From positions 1 through 64,000 of the forward strand of contig NZ_BBZI01000013.1 of assembly GCF_008974245.1 (NCBI RefSeq): a stretch of DNA of 64,000 bases. Reading direction: 5' to 3'. The number at the start of each line of letters is the position of its first letter. Positions within the stretch are counted from its first letter, which is position 1. A program made the translations under genes and the position numbers. This DNA is from Streptomyces abyssomicinicus. GTDB taxonomy: Bacteria > Actinomycetota > Actinomycetes > Streptomycetales > Streptomycetaceae. Below, one piece after another: positions 27,795 to 35,567 of the stretch. The notes under the pieces were generated by a model. It was not told where the DNA came from and did not search any database. It worked only from the letters and a program-made list of their open reading frames with translations.

Positions 27795-28595
27795 ATGCCG
27801 ATACCCGGGACCCCGACACCCAGCCGTGACGAGCTGATCGAGCACCTCGTGCGCACCCGTATCGCGGGGGACGTCGCCACGCCGCGTGAGAACAACCTGT
27901 CCCACTACCGCGCCCTCGCCAACGGCGACCGCTACTACTGGTTCGGTCTGGAGTTCGGCGACCGCTGGGCCGACGAGCAGGACGTGCTGGCCGTGATGGC
28001 GGAGCGGGTGGGGGTGGACGACGACCCGGCGCACCGGGCCGGGCAGGACACCATCGACCCGGAGCTGACCGTGGCCGGGCTGGAGCGGATGGCGGCCCGG
28101 CTGCGGAAGGCGGCGGAGGACGGGCAGCGGGTGCTGCTGGCCACCGGGCACCCGGGCGGTCTGCTGGACGTCCACCGGGCCACGGCGGCCGCCCTGCGCG
28201 CGGCGGGCTGCGAGATCGTGGTGATCCCGGAGGACCTCGGCACGGTGGAGGGCCGGGTGGTCCAGTTCGCCGACGTGGCCGTGGTGGAGCGCGGTGCCAG
28301 CCTGTGGCACACGCACTCGGGCGACCCGATGCGGGCCATCCTCTTCGCGCTGGCCGAGGACGGCCGTCCGCTGCCCGACCTGGTGGTCGCCGACCACGGC
28401 TGGGCGGGGGCGGCGGCCCAGCACGGCGTGGACGCGGTGGGCTACGCGGACTGCAACGACCCCGCGCTGTTCGTGGCCGAGGCGGAGGGCACCCTCCAGG
28501 TGGCCGTGCCGCTCGACGACCATGTCCACAGCCCCCGGTACTACGACCCGATGACCGCCTACCTGCTGAGCGAGGCCGGCCTCTACGAGGGCTGA
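27795..28595 (+). CDS. Putative phosphatase, conserved in Streptomyces
   Basis: A 266-residue cytoplasmic protein that I recognise only as a conserved actinomycete protein usually annotated phosphatase. Visible conserved pieces are RENNLSHYRALANGDRYYWFG, GQDTIDPELT, LLATGHPGGLLDVHRATAAAL, VERGASLWHTHSGDPM, VVADHGWAGAA, VGYADCNDPAL and a C-terminal PRYYDPMTAYLL. The His/Asp/Gly-rich blocks (ATGHPGG, HTHSGDP, ADHGW, ADCNDP) would suit a metal or phosphate site, but I cannot place the fold. The start is MPIPGTPTPS; an in-frame ATG 9 bases earlier is equally possible, and no good ribosome-binding site is seen for either. CAGAAT just upstream would suit a leaderless start. Its 3' end overlaps the convergent CDF gene by 13 bases within a repeat. 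Confidence 0.7.
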   Translation: MPIPGTPTPSRDELIEHLVRTRIAGDVATPRENNLSHYRALANGDRYYWFGLEFGDRWADEQDVLAVMAERVGVDDDPAHRAGQDTIDPELTVAGLERMAARLRKAAEDGQRVLLATGHPGGLLDVHRATAAALRAAGCEIVVIPEDLGTVEGRVVQFADVAVVERGASLWHTHSGDPMRAILFALAEDGRPLPDLVVADHGWAGAAAQHGVDAVGYADCNDPALFVAEAEGTLQVAVPLDDHVHSPRYYDPMTAYLLSEAGLYEG

Positions 28596-28658
28596 CCCGG
28601 GCCAGGCCTCCACGAGGTTGACCCGGGCCTCCTCTTCGAGGGCTGCCCCGGGCCCCTT
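28581..28658. repeat. Stop-anchored tandem repeat at the phosphatase/CDF junction
   Basis: Three degenerate units begin at 28581, 28608 and 28632. Unit one contains the last codons and stop of the phosphatase (CTCTACGAGGGCTGA). On the other strand the array encodes the Gly/Pro/Ser-rich tail of the CDF transporter, which ends inside unit one. Confidence 0.85.
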
Positions 28659-29611
28659 CCACGCGCGGGCGTCGGGTCCAGGTACACCCGGCTGATCACC
28701 GGGAACACCTCCCGCAGCCGCCGTTCGGCCGCCTCGCAGGCCCACTCGACCTCGGCCGCGGTGGAGACGTCCCGGAAGTCGACCTTGGCGGCGACCAGGG
28801 CCTCCCGCGGCCCCTGGAGCAGCGTGGTGAGCTCCAGGACCTCCTCGATGTGCGGCACCGCCCGCAGCTCGGCGCGGATGCCGTCCCGTACCGCGGGCGG
28901 CAGCGGGCGGCCCACCAGCAGCTCGGCGTTGGAGCGTCCCAGCACCCACGCGACGTACAGCAGCAGCGCGCCGATCAGCAGCGAGGCCACGCCGTCCCAC
29001 ACACCGGACCCGGTGAGCTGCCCGCCCAGCAGGCCGAGCGCCGCCAGCGTCAGTCCCACGAGGGCGGCGGTGTCCTCCATGACCACGGCCTTGACCGCGG
29101 TGTCGGGGGTGTGGCGCAGGTACCGCCCCATGCTCGCCCCGTACCGCCGGGCCTCGGCCCGGGTCTGCCGCAGGCCGGTGCGCAGCGAGACCCCCTCCAG
29201 GACGAACGCCACGGCCAGCACGATGTAGGAGACCAGCGGGTCGCCCAGGTCCTCGCCCTTCACCAGGGTGTGGACGCCGTCGTAGAGGGAGAAGACCGCC
29301 CCGCCGACGAAGGTGGCGACGGCGGCCAGCAGCGCCCAGATGTACCGTTCCGGGCCGTGGCCCAGCGGGTGCGCCTGGTCGGCCGGTTTCTCGCTGCGCC
29401 GCAGCGCGGTGAGCAGCAGCAGCTCCGTGACGGTGTCGGCGACCGAGTGGGCGGCCTCCGAGAGCATCGCGCTCGATCCGCTGATCACCCCGGCCACCGC
29501 CTTGGCGAGGGCGATGCCGAGGTTGGCCGCGGCGGCGACGATCACCGTGACGGTGCTCTCCCCGCCGCCCTCGGAGGACGCCTCGGCCGTGCTGCCCGGA
29601 AGGTTCGGCAT
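28583..29611 (-). CDS. Cation diffusion facilitator family transporter
   Basis: A 342-residue membrane protein with about six hydrophobic helices and a soluble C-terminal domain, the layout of CDF zinc/manganese/iron exporters. The helix-2 metal motif reads SSAMLSEAAHSVADTVTELL, keeping the His-x3-Asp pair. The second motif is EDTAALVG, like the ZnT9-type branch rather than the classic His-x3-Asp of FieF, so the transported ion is uncertain. A loop with HPLGHGPER joins helices 2 and 3. The C-terminal domain (about 230-315) has the CDF fold pattern. The last 25 residues come from a DNA repeat and are probably not functional. Alone and convergent with the phosphatase gene. Confidence 0.87.
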   Translation of the reverse strand: MPNLPGSTAEASSEGGGESTVTVIVAAAANLGIALAKAVAGVISGSSAMLSEAAHSVADTVTELLLLTALRRSEKPADQAHPLGHGPERYIWALLAAVATFVGGAVFSLYDGVHTLVKGEDLGDPLVSYIVLAVAFVLEGVSLRTGLRQTRAEARRYGASMGRYLRHTPDTAVKAVVMEDTAALVGLTLAALGLLGGQLTGSGVWDGVASLLIGALLLYVAWVLGRSNAELLVGRPLPPAVRDGIRAELRAVPHIEEVLELTTLLQGPREALVAAKVDFRDVSTAAEVEWACEAAERRLREVFPVISRVYLDPTPARGRGPGQPSKRRPGSTSWRPGPGQPS

Positions 29612-29710
29612 GTGCCGATTCTCGCCCGCGGACCCGGGGCGCGCTTCCGCGCGGACCCCGCGGTGCGGGGCGCGGTGCGGGGCGGCCGACCGCGACCGCC
29701 CCGCACACCA

Positions 29711-29775
29711 CCGGCTCCGTCCGGCTCCGTCCGGCTCGGCTCGGCTCAGCTCGGCTCAGCTCGGCTCAGCTCAGC
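29711..29775. repeat. 10-bp tandem repeat spanning the S15 peptidase stop
   Basis: Repeats of TCGGCTCAGC (degenerating to CCGGCTCCGT at the far end) run across the stop codon of the minus-strand peptidase. The stop complement TCA is found at 29766, 29756 and 29746, so stops occur in all three frames. Confidence 0.85.
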
Positions 29776-31751
29776 GGGACCTTCCGCGCGTCGGACGGCA
29801 CGACCGCCGCGTCGACGGTCTCCGGCACCAGCGTCCTCCCCGGCGCGAAGGACCGCATCGGCCCCTGCACCGGCAGGTTCAGCGTGGTGGCGCCCAGGTC
29901 GATCCGGTACGCCGAGGCGGCGCCGTCGACCCGGACCGTCCCGCCGTCGTAGCTGGTGACGACCAGCCCGAGCTGGTGTCCGGCCGGGACCAGGACGTCG
30001 TTGGTCTGCAGCTCCACGGTCAGGGCGTGCTCCCCGCCGCCCGCCAGGCGGGCCCAGCCGCGGCCGAGGACCTGCAGGTCGGACTGCTCGGTGCGCCGCT
30101 CGACGTCGCGGTAGCAGGCGTCGTCCACGGCGGAGGAGGCGCCCCAGCAGGACTCGGTGGTCAGGGTGCGTGCCCCGTCGCCGGAGGCGGAGACGCGCTG
30201 GGCCGGCCCGTAGTCGACCAGGGCGACCGCGAGCTGCCCGGTGGGCGCGCCGGTGGTGACCGTCGTGGTGAGCGAGGCGGGTCCGGACAGGCGCAGGTCG
30301 TCGGCCAGCCGACCGGTGGTGAAGAGGAGGCGGGAGTCCGAGGCGCCGGATCCCAGCATCTGCGCGAGCCGGCCGCCGGGGTTGTTGGTCCAGGTGGCCT
30401 CCCCCTTCTTCCCCCGCGCGCCCAGCGCCAGGGTGCCGTCCGTCCCCGGCCGCAGCGCGGCGACGCGGTCGGTCACCGGCCACGTCCCGGAGTGGACGAC
30501 CCGGCCCGGGGCGATCTCGGCGCGCACCGGCGGCTCCTCGGTGATGCCGTTGTCGACGCCGTACAGCTCGTGGTCGAACCAGCGGTGCAGGGTCTCGACC
30601 CACTCGGCCCGGTCGGAGTCGAACGGGTCCACGTGGCCCAGCCGGGTCAGGAACAGCTTGCGCGCGACCCCGTGCTCGCCCAGCGCCTCCCACCAGCGGG
30701 AGAAGTTCTGGGTGTCCACGTTGGTGTCCTGCAGGCCGTGGGCGATCAGCGCGGAGGCCCGGACCCGGGAAGCGTCGCCCAGGGTGCCCTCGCGGTAGTC
30801 GCGCTCGTCCCAGAAGGCGGTGTGCTCACCGGTCTCGTCGGCCGCGTCGGCCCGCATCCGGGCGAGCTGCGCGGAGCAGTCGACGTCCAGCAGGCGGCCG
30901 CCGGCCACGTAGGTCGACAGGTAGTTCGGGTAGCCGTAGGAGACGGGCAGCCCCTGCCAGCGGTCGTAGTCGTACCAGGAGCTGATCGCGCCGATCGGCA
31001 CGATCGTCTCCAGGCCCTCGGCGCCCAGGGCGGCGACGCCGTTGGCGAGCGTGCCGTCGTAGGACTTGCCGATCATGCCGGTGGCGCCGGTGGTCCAGTA
31101 CGCGTCCGCCGGGGAGCCGTCGGCGAAGGACGCCGTGGCGTTGCCGTTCAGCCAGTCGACGGCCGCCTTGGCGGACAGGATGTCCGAGCGTCCGCCCTGG
31201 TCGACACAGCCGGTGGAGCGGCCGGTGCCGGCCATGTCCACCTGGACCACCGCGTAGCCGCGCGGCACGAACCAGTTGTCGTACCAGAGCGGGAAGGACT
31301 CGATGGTGCCGTCCGCGTCGTAGGTCTTCTTCTCGCTCTCGTTGCCGCGGCCGCAGCAGGAGTAGTAAGGACTGGCGTCCATGATCACCGGAACCCGCTC
31401 GACGCCGTCGAGTTCGGCGGGGCGGATGACGTCCACGGCTATCCGCTCCCCCGAGCCGTCGCCGTCGAGGTCGGGGGCCTCGACCCAGACCGACTCCTTG
31501 ATCGCCTTCGCGTAGTCGTGCACCGGGGCGGTCCCGCCGTCCGCGCCCAGCCGGGCGCCGGTGCCGGCGAGCGGGACGGTCTCCGCCACCACCGCGGCGG
31601 CGTCCGGCGTGGCGGTGGCCGAGGGAGCGGCCACCAGGGCGCCGAGCAGCAGGGCCGCCGTGGTGACCACTCCGGCGGCGAGGCGCGGGCGGTGCCGGTG
31701 CCGGTGCCCCGGTCTCGTGGTCCGGGTCGTGCGCGCTGCGGGCAGATCCAT
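29766..31751 (-). CDS. Secreted S15-family Xaa-Pro dipeptidyl-peptidase
   Basis: A 661-residue exported serine peptidase. After a basic N-terminus a signal segment follows (AAGVVTTAALLLGALVAAPS, about 25-44) with a likely AxA cleavage. The S15/CocE alpha-beta hydrolase core shows SPYYSC, the nucleophile Ser230 in GKSYDGT, the acid in AHGLQDTNVD and the base in TRLGHVDPFDS. The C-terminal jelly-roll domain (about 420-655) is the XPD C-terminal domain. The family releases Xaa-Pro dipeptides; esterase activity is the alternative. GAAGGAG precedes the ATG. Confidence 0.9.
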   Translation of the reverse strand: MDLPAARTTRTTRPGHRHRHRPRLAAGVVTTAALLLGALVAAPSATATPDAAAVVAETVPLAGTGARLGADGGTAPVHDYAKAIKESVWVEAPDLDGDGSGERIAVDVIRPAELDGVERVPVIMDASPYYSCCGRGNESEKKTYDADGTIESFPLWYDNWFVPRGYAVVQVDMAGTGRSTGCVDQGGRSDILSAKAAVDWLNGNATASFADGSPADAYWTTGATGMIGKSYDGTLANGVAALGAEGLETIVPIGAISSWYDYDRWQGLPVSYGYPNYLSTYVAGGRLLDVDCSAQLARMRADAADETGEHTAFWDERDYREGTLGDASRVRASALIAHGLQDTNVDTQNFSRWWEALGEHGVARKLFLTRLGHVDPFDSDRAEWVETLHRWFDHELYGVDNGITEEPPVRAEIAPGRVVHSGTWPVTDRVAALRPGTDGTLALGARGKKGEATWTNNPGGRLAQMLGSGASDSRLLFTTGRLADDLRLSGPASLTTTVTTGAPTGQLAVALVDYGPAQRVSASGDGARTLTTESCWGASSAVDDACYRDVERRTEQSDLQVLGRGWARLAGGGEHALTVELQTNDVLVPAGHQLGLVVTSYDGGTVRVDGAASAYRIDLGATTLNLPVQGPMRSFAPGRTLVPETVDAAVVPSDARKVPLS

Positions 31752-31887
31752 ACCGTCGGCTCCTTCTCACGGGGACGGACTCACCGGGCGCACCGATCCT
31801 GAGGGCTCGTCATGTCCGTTCCGGCTCTGACTCGTTACCTGAGCGTCAATACCGGCCATGGAGTGGACACGTCAATGGAACGGACGA

Positions 31888-31930
31888 CGAAGCCCCGCCA
31901 CACCGGCCTTGCGGCGGTGACGGGGCTTCG
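31888..31930. terminator. Terminator downstream of the thioesterase gene
   Basis: CGAAGCCCCG (31888-31897) pairs with CGGGGCTTCG (31921-31930); the loop can fold further. It lies past the end of the minus-strand thioesterase gene. Confidence 0.7.
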
Positions 31931-31992
31931 GTGCGCGGGCGGGGTGCCCGCCGTGGGCGGGTGGGCCTCCCGGGGGGCGGGATGCCGGGGCG

Positions 31993-32874
31993 TCAGCGGG
32001 GGACCCGCACCACGCCCTCCTGGATGACGGAGATGGCGAGCCGGCCGTCCCGGGTGTAGATGCGCGCCTGGCCGAGTCCGCGCCCGCCGGAGGCGGACGG
32101 CGACTCCTGGTCGTAGAGCAGCCACTCGTCGGCCCGGAACGGGCGGTGGAACCACATGGCGTGGTCCAGGGAGGCGCCCACCACGTCCCCGGCCGCCCAG
32201 CCGCCGCGTCCGTGCGCGAGGAGCACGGAGTCCAGCAGACTCATGTCGGAGACGTAGGTGGCGAGGCAGACGTGCATCAGCGGGTCGTCGAGGGACCCGT
32301 CGAGCTTGCCGGCGGTGCGGAACCAGACCTGGGAGCGGGGCTCCCGCGGCTCGCCCACACTGCCCCACGGCGGCGGATTGACGTACCGCAGGTCCACCGC
32401 GGCGCGCGCGGCCACCATCCGTTCGAGCATCTCCGGCGAGGCGTAGGCGTCCGCGTAGCGCGGCATCATCTCCTCGAACGTCGGCAGCGTCTCCGGGTCC
32501 GGGACCTCGGGCATCGCCGTCTGGTGGTCCAGCCCCTCCTCGTACGCCTGGAACGACGCCGAGAGGTGGAAGATCGGCCGGCCGTGCTGGATGGCGACCA
32601 CCCGGCGGGTGGTGAAGGAGCGTCCGTCGCGGATGCGGTCGACGTCGTAGACGATGGGGGCGCCCGGGTCCCCGGCGACCAGGAAGTACGCGTGCAGCGA
32701 GTGCGCGAACCGGTCGGCGGGGACGGTGCGTCCCGCGGCGATCAGCGCCTGGGCCGCCACCTGTCCCCCGAACACCCGGGGGACGACGGCGAACCTGGAC
32801 CGACCGCGGAAGATGTCGCGCTCGATCTGCTCGAGGTCGAGCAGATCGAGCAGCGACTGCAGTGCCTGACTCAT
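31993..32874 (-). CDS. tesB: Acyl-CoA thioesterase II (TesB family)
   Basis: A 293-residue double-hotdog thioesterase that releases CoA from acyl-CoA in the cytoplasm. TesB landmarks are an N-terminal LLDLLDLEQIERDIFRG, FGGQVAAQALIAAGRTV (about 36-52), the central HSLHAYFL, and SLDHAMWFHRPFRADEW near the C-terminus with the Asp of the catalytic site. It starts at the ATG of MSQALQSLLD, 35 bases after the stop of the acyl-CoA dehydrogenase gene on the same strand, so the two likely form an operon in fatty or branched acyl-CoA turnover. Confidence 0.92.
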   Translation of the reverse strand: MSQALQSLLDLLDLEQIERDIFRGRSRFAVVPRVFGGQVAAQALIAAGRTVPADRFAHSLHAYFLVAGDPGAPIVYDVDRIRDGRSFTTRRVVAIQHGRPIFHLSASFQAYEEGLDHQTAMPEVPDPETLPTFEEMMPRYADAYASPEMLERMVAARAAVDLRYVNPPPWGSVGEPREPRSQVWFRTAGKLDGSLDDPLMHVCLATYVSDMSLLDSVLLAHGRGGWAAGDVVGASLDHAMWFHRPFRADEWLLYDQESPSASGGRGLGQARIYTRDGRLAISVIQEGVVRVPR

Positions 32875-32909
32875 GTCGTCAGTGGTACCGGACAGAGTTT
32901 TCGCAGACC

Positions 32910-34067
32910 TTACAGACCCATGTCCTTGGCGATGATCGTCTTCATGATCTCGCTGGTACCGCCGTAGATGCGGTTCACCCGGTTGTCCGCGTACAGGCGG
33001 GCGATCGGGTACTCGTTCATGTAGCCGTAGCCGCCGTGCAGCTGGAGGCAGCGGTCGATCACGCGGTGCGCGACCTCGGTGCAGAACAGCTTGGCGGAGG
33101 CGGCCTCGGCGGCGGTCAGCTCGCCGGCGTCCAGGGCCTCCAGGGCGCGGTCGGCGACGGCCTCGGCCGCGTCCACCTCGGCCTTGCAGGCGGCCAGCTC
33201 GAACTTGGTGTTCTGGAAGGCGGCGACCGGCTGGCCGAAGACCGTGCGGTCCTGGGTGTACTTCTTGGCGAAGTCCACCGCGGCCTTGGCCTGGGCGTAC
33301 GCGCCGAAGGCGATGCCCCAGCGCTCGGAGGCCAGGTTCTTGCCGAGGTAGTAGAAGCCCTTGTTCTCCTCGCCCATCAGGTCCTCGACCGGCACCTTGA
33401 CGTCGACGAACGCCAGCTCGGCGGTGTCGGAGGTGCGCAGGCCCAGCTTGTCCAGCTTGCGGCCGATCGAGTAGCCCTCGGACTTGGTGTCGACGGCGAA
33501 GAGGGAGATGCCGTGGCGGCGGTCCTCGGCGGTGGCCGGGGCGGTGCGGGCGCAGACGATCACCTTGTCGGCGTGGACGCCACCGGTGATGAAGGTCTTG
33601 GCGCCGTTGAGGACGTAGTGGGTGCCGTCCTCGGAGAGCTTTGCGGTGGTCTTCATGCCGGCGAGGTCGGAACCGGTGCCCGGCTCGGTCATCGCGATGG
33701 CCCACATCTCCTCGGCGGAGACGAACTTCGGCAGCCAGCGCTTCTTCTGGTCCTCGGTGGCCAGCATCTTGATGTACGGCAGGGCGAGCAGCACGTGCAC
33801 GCCGGAGCCGCCGAAGGTGACGCCCGCGCGGGCGGTCTCCTCGTACTGGATGGCCTCGAACTTGTGGGTGTCCAGGCCGGCCCCGCCGAACTCCTCGTCG
33901 ACGTTGATGCCGAAGAGGCCCAGCTCGGCGAGCTTGTAGTAGAACTCGCGGGGCACGATGCCCGCCTGGAACCACTCGTCGTAGACCGGGACGACCTCGG
34001 CCTCGATGAAGGCGCGCAGGGTCTCCCGGAACGCCTCGTGATCCTCGTTGAACACCGTACGGCGCAC
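32910..34067 (-). CDS. Acyl-CoA dehydrogenase
   Basis: A 385-residue FAD-dependent acyl-CoA dehydrogenase. The family signature MTEPGTGSDLAGMKTTA (about 125-141), the FAD-binding FITGGVHADK and the C-terminal LQLHGGYGYMNEYPI ... YGGTSEIM are all present. The substrate chain length cannot be told. I use the GTG of VRRTVFNEDHEAF because GGAGG lies about 8 bases upstream; an in-frame GTG 9 bases earlier overlaps that site and is less likely. It precedes tesB on the same strand. A TetR-like operator lies about 57-75 bases upstream of its start. Confidence 0.93.
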   Translation of the reverse strand: MRRTVFNEDHEAFRETLRAFIEAEVVPVYDEWFQAGIVPREFYYKLAELGLFGINVDEEFGGAGLDTHKFEAIQYEETARAGVTFGGSGVHVLLALPYIKMLATEDQKKRWLPKFVSAEEMWAIAMTEPGTGSDLAGMKTTAKLSEDGTHYVLNGAKTFITGGVHADKVIVCARTAPATAEDRRHGISLFAVDTKSEGYSIGRKLDKLGLRTSDTAELAFVDVKVPVEDLMGEENKGFYYLGKNLASERWGIAFGAYAQAKAAVDFAKKYTQDRTVFGQPVAAFQNTKFELAACKAEVDAAEAVADRALEALDAGELTAAEAASAKLFCTEVAHRVIDRCLQLHGGYGYMNEYPIARLYADNRVNRIYGGTSEIMKTIIAKDMGL

Positions 34068-34870
34068 CGCCGCCACCTCCGCCTTCGTCCTGGCTGCTTG
34101 TCGCTTCCGAGCAGCGCGATCTAGCTAAGCGCTTGCTCAGTCTTTACCGTACCGGCGAGTAGGACACTCGTCCAGAGATGCACCGCCGAACGGGTCCGTA
34201 ACGCTGATCACGCCACACCGACCCACCCGCCGGACGGCCCGGGGAGCACCCGCACGGCACGAGCCGCCCCGGCGGACGGATGGGCCCCCGCGGGCGACGG
34301 GGCGGCACCCGAGCTCGGGCGAAGCCGAGGGACTCCGGTCAGGCCCCTTGGACGAGAGGGGCGCGGCCGGCACCCCACGCACGCGACGGCCCGCCTCACC
34401 GCGGACCGGCCACGGCCGCCTGGGGCACCCGCCCGGACGGCCGCCGGGCACACCCGCCCGGGCATGCCGGTCCGCCTCACCACAGGCCCGACGCCAACCC
34501 CGGCCGCCGGGGGCACCCGCCGCACGGACGGTCACGCGGCCACGGACCGGCACCCCGGCCGCGACCCCGCCGCACCGTCACGCCCGACGGCCCGCAGCCA
34601 GCCGCGGCGGCCCGCGACCGCTCACGCGAAGCCGAGGGCCGGGCGCAGGCTCCCTGACCGAGGGGGGACGCGACCGCATGCGGCGCCGTACGCGCGCGAC
34701 AGCCCGACCTCACCGCAGACCGCCCGCGGCCGCACGGCCGCCGGGCACACCCGCCCGGACGTGACGGTCACGCGGCCACGGACCGGCCCCGGCCGCGACC
34801 CCGCCGCACCGTCACCCCCGACGGCCCGCGGCGGCCCGCGGCGGTTCGCGACCGCTCGCGCGGCGAGGGG
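34068..34870. other. GC-rich intergenic region with degenerate direct repeats
   Basis: About 800 bases between divergent acyl-CoA dehydrogenase and the 3' end of the TetR gene. No frame looks like protein. One segment of roughly 95 bases is repeated (about 34526-34625 and 34763-34858), sharing blocks such as GACGGTCACGCGGCCACGGA. It also holds an operator-like site near 34125. Confidence 0.7.
34125..34140. promoter_or_regulatory. Candidate TetR-type operator of the acyl-CoA dehydrogenase gene
   Basis: CTAAGCGCTTGCTCAG, read on the other strand CTGAGCAAGCGCTTAG, has a perfect AAGCGCTT core and the look of operators bound by acyl-CoA-responsive TetR proteins. It lies just upstream of the dehydrogenase start and shares the AGCGCT core with the two operators at 35507-35553. 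Confidence 0.55.
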
Positions 34871-35485
34871 TCAGGCCTTGGCCGCGGCCTCCGCGGCGGA
34901 GGCGAAGGCCCCCCGGGCCATCGCGTGCAGCAGCGCGGCCGTGGCCGCCCGCCCCGGCAGCTTGGGCCGGCTGAGGTGCGGCGTCGAGTTCAGCAGCCCG
35001 AAGACGGCGTGCACCGCCGCCCGCGCCGGCGGCTCCGCCAGCCGCGGGTGGACGTCGCGGACGACCTCCACCCACAGCTCGACGTACTGCCGCTGGAGCT
35101 GCCGCACCAGCTTGCGGTCGCTGTCCCGCAGGCGGTCCAGCTCGCGGTCGTGCAGGGTGATCAGCGGGCGGTCGTCGAGCGCGAAGTCGATGTGCCCCTC
35201 GATCAGCGAGTCGAGGACCGCCCCGGGGCCGCCCTCGGCCACGGCCCCGGCCTCTTCCACCCGCCGCCTGCCGCCCGTGAGGAGCTGACCGCTGATGCCC
35301 ACCAGCAGCTCCGCGAGCATCGCGTCCTTGCCGGGGAAGTGCCGGTACAGGCCGGGGCCGCTGATGCCCACGGCAGCGCCTATCTCGTCGACGCCGACGC
35401 CGTGGAAGCCGCGTTCGGCGAAGAGCCGCGCGGCCTCCTTGAGGATCTGCTCACGGCGGGTCGAGGCGTCCGTCCTGGTGGCCAT
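34871..35485 (-). CDS. TetR-family regulator of the acyl-CoA carboxylase operon
   Basis: A 204-residue repressor. The helix-turn-helix spans about 11-57 (REQILKEAARLFAERGFHGV, then IGAAVGISGPGLYRHFPGKD). The rest is a helical ligand domain with RPLITLHDRELDRLRDSDRK, typical of the branch that senses acyl-CoA intermediates. It is transcribed away from the carboxylase operon, 82 bases apart, with two mirror-image operators between, so it likely represses itself and the operon. The effector may be a leucine-derived acyl-CoA; that is inference. Confidence 0.92.
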   Translation of the reverse strand: MATRTDASTRREQILKEAARLFAERGFHGVGVDEIGAAVGISGPGLYRHFPGKDAMLAELLVGISGQLLTGGRRRVEEAGAVAEGGPGAVLDSLIEGHIDFALDDRPLITLHDRELDRLRDSDRKLVRQLQRQYVELWVEVVRDVHPRLAEPPARAAVHAVFGLLNSTPHLSRPKLPGRAATAALLHAMARGAFASAAEAAAKA

Positions 35486-35506
35486 GCCATCAATTGTAGA
35501 CAGAGC

Positions 35507-35553
35507 GGTTAGCGCTCGTTAACCTGAGGGAAATGGGTTAACGAGCGCTAACC
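35507..35553. promoter_or_regulatory. Twin mirror-image TetR operators
   Basis: GGTTAGCGCTCGTTAACC (35507-35524) is repeated as its exact reverse complement at 35536-35553, with 11 bases between. Each copy contains TTAGCGCTCGTTAA, itself a near-palindrome. Centres are 29 bp apart. The block occupies the whole promoter region between the TetR gene and the carboxylase operon; AACCTGAGGG follows each copy directly. Confidence 0.9.
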
Positions 35554-35567
35554 TGAGGGAGCGCCTG

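Noticed and set aside
27570..29711. A very long minus-strand frame (1976 residues) covering the ABC exporter and everything upstream to 29711
   Set aside because: The part above 27569 is the shadow of the phosphatase and CDF genes. The exporter starts at the GTG with its own ribosome-binding site.
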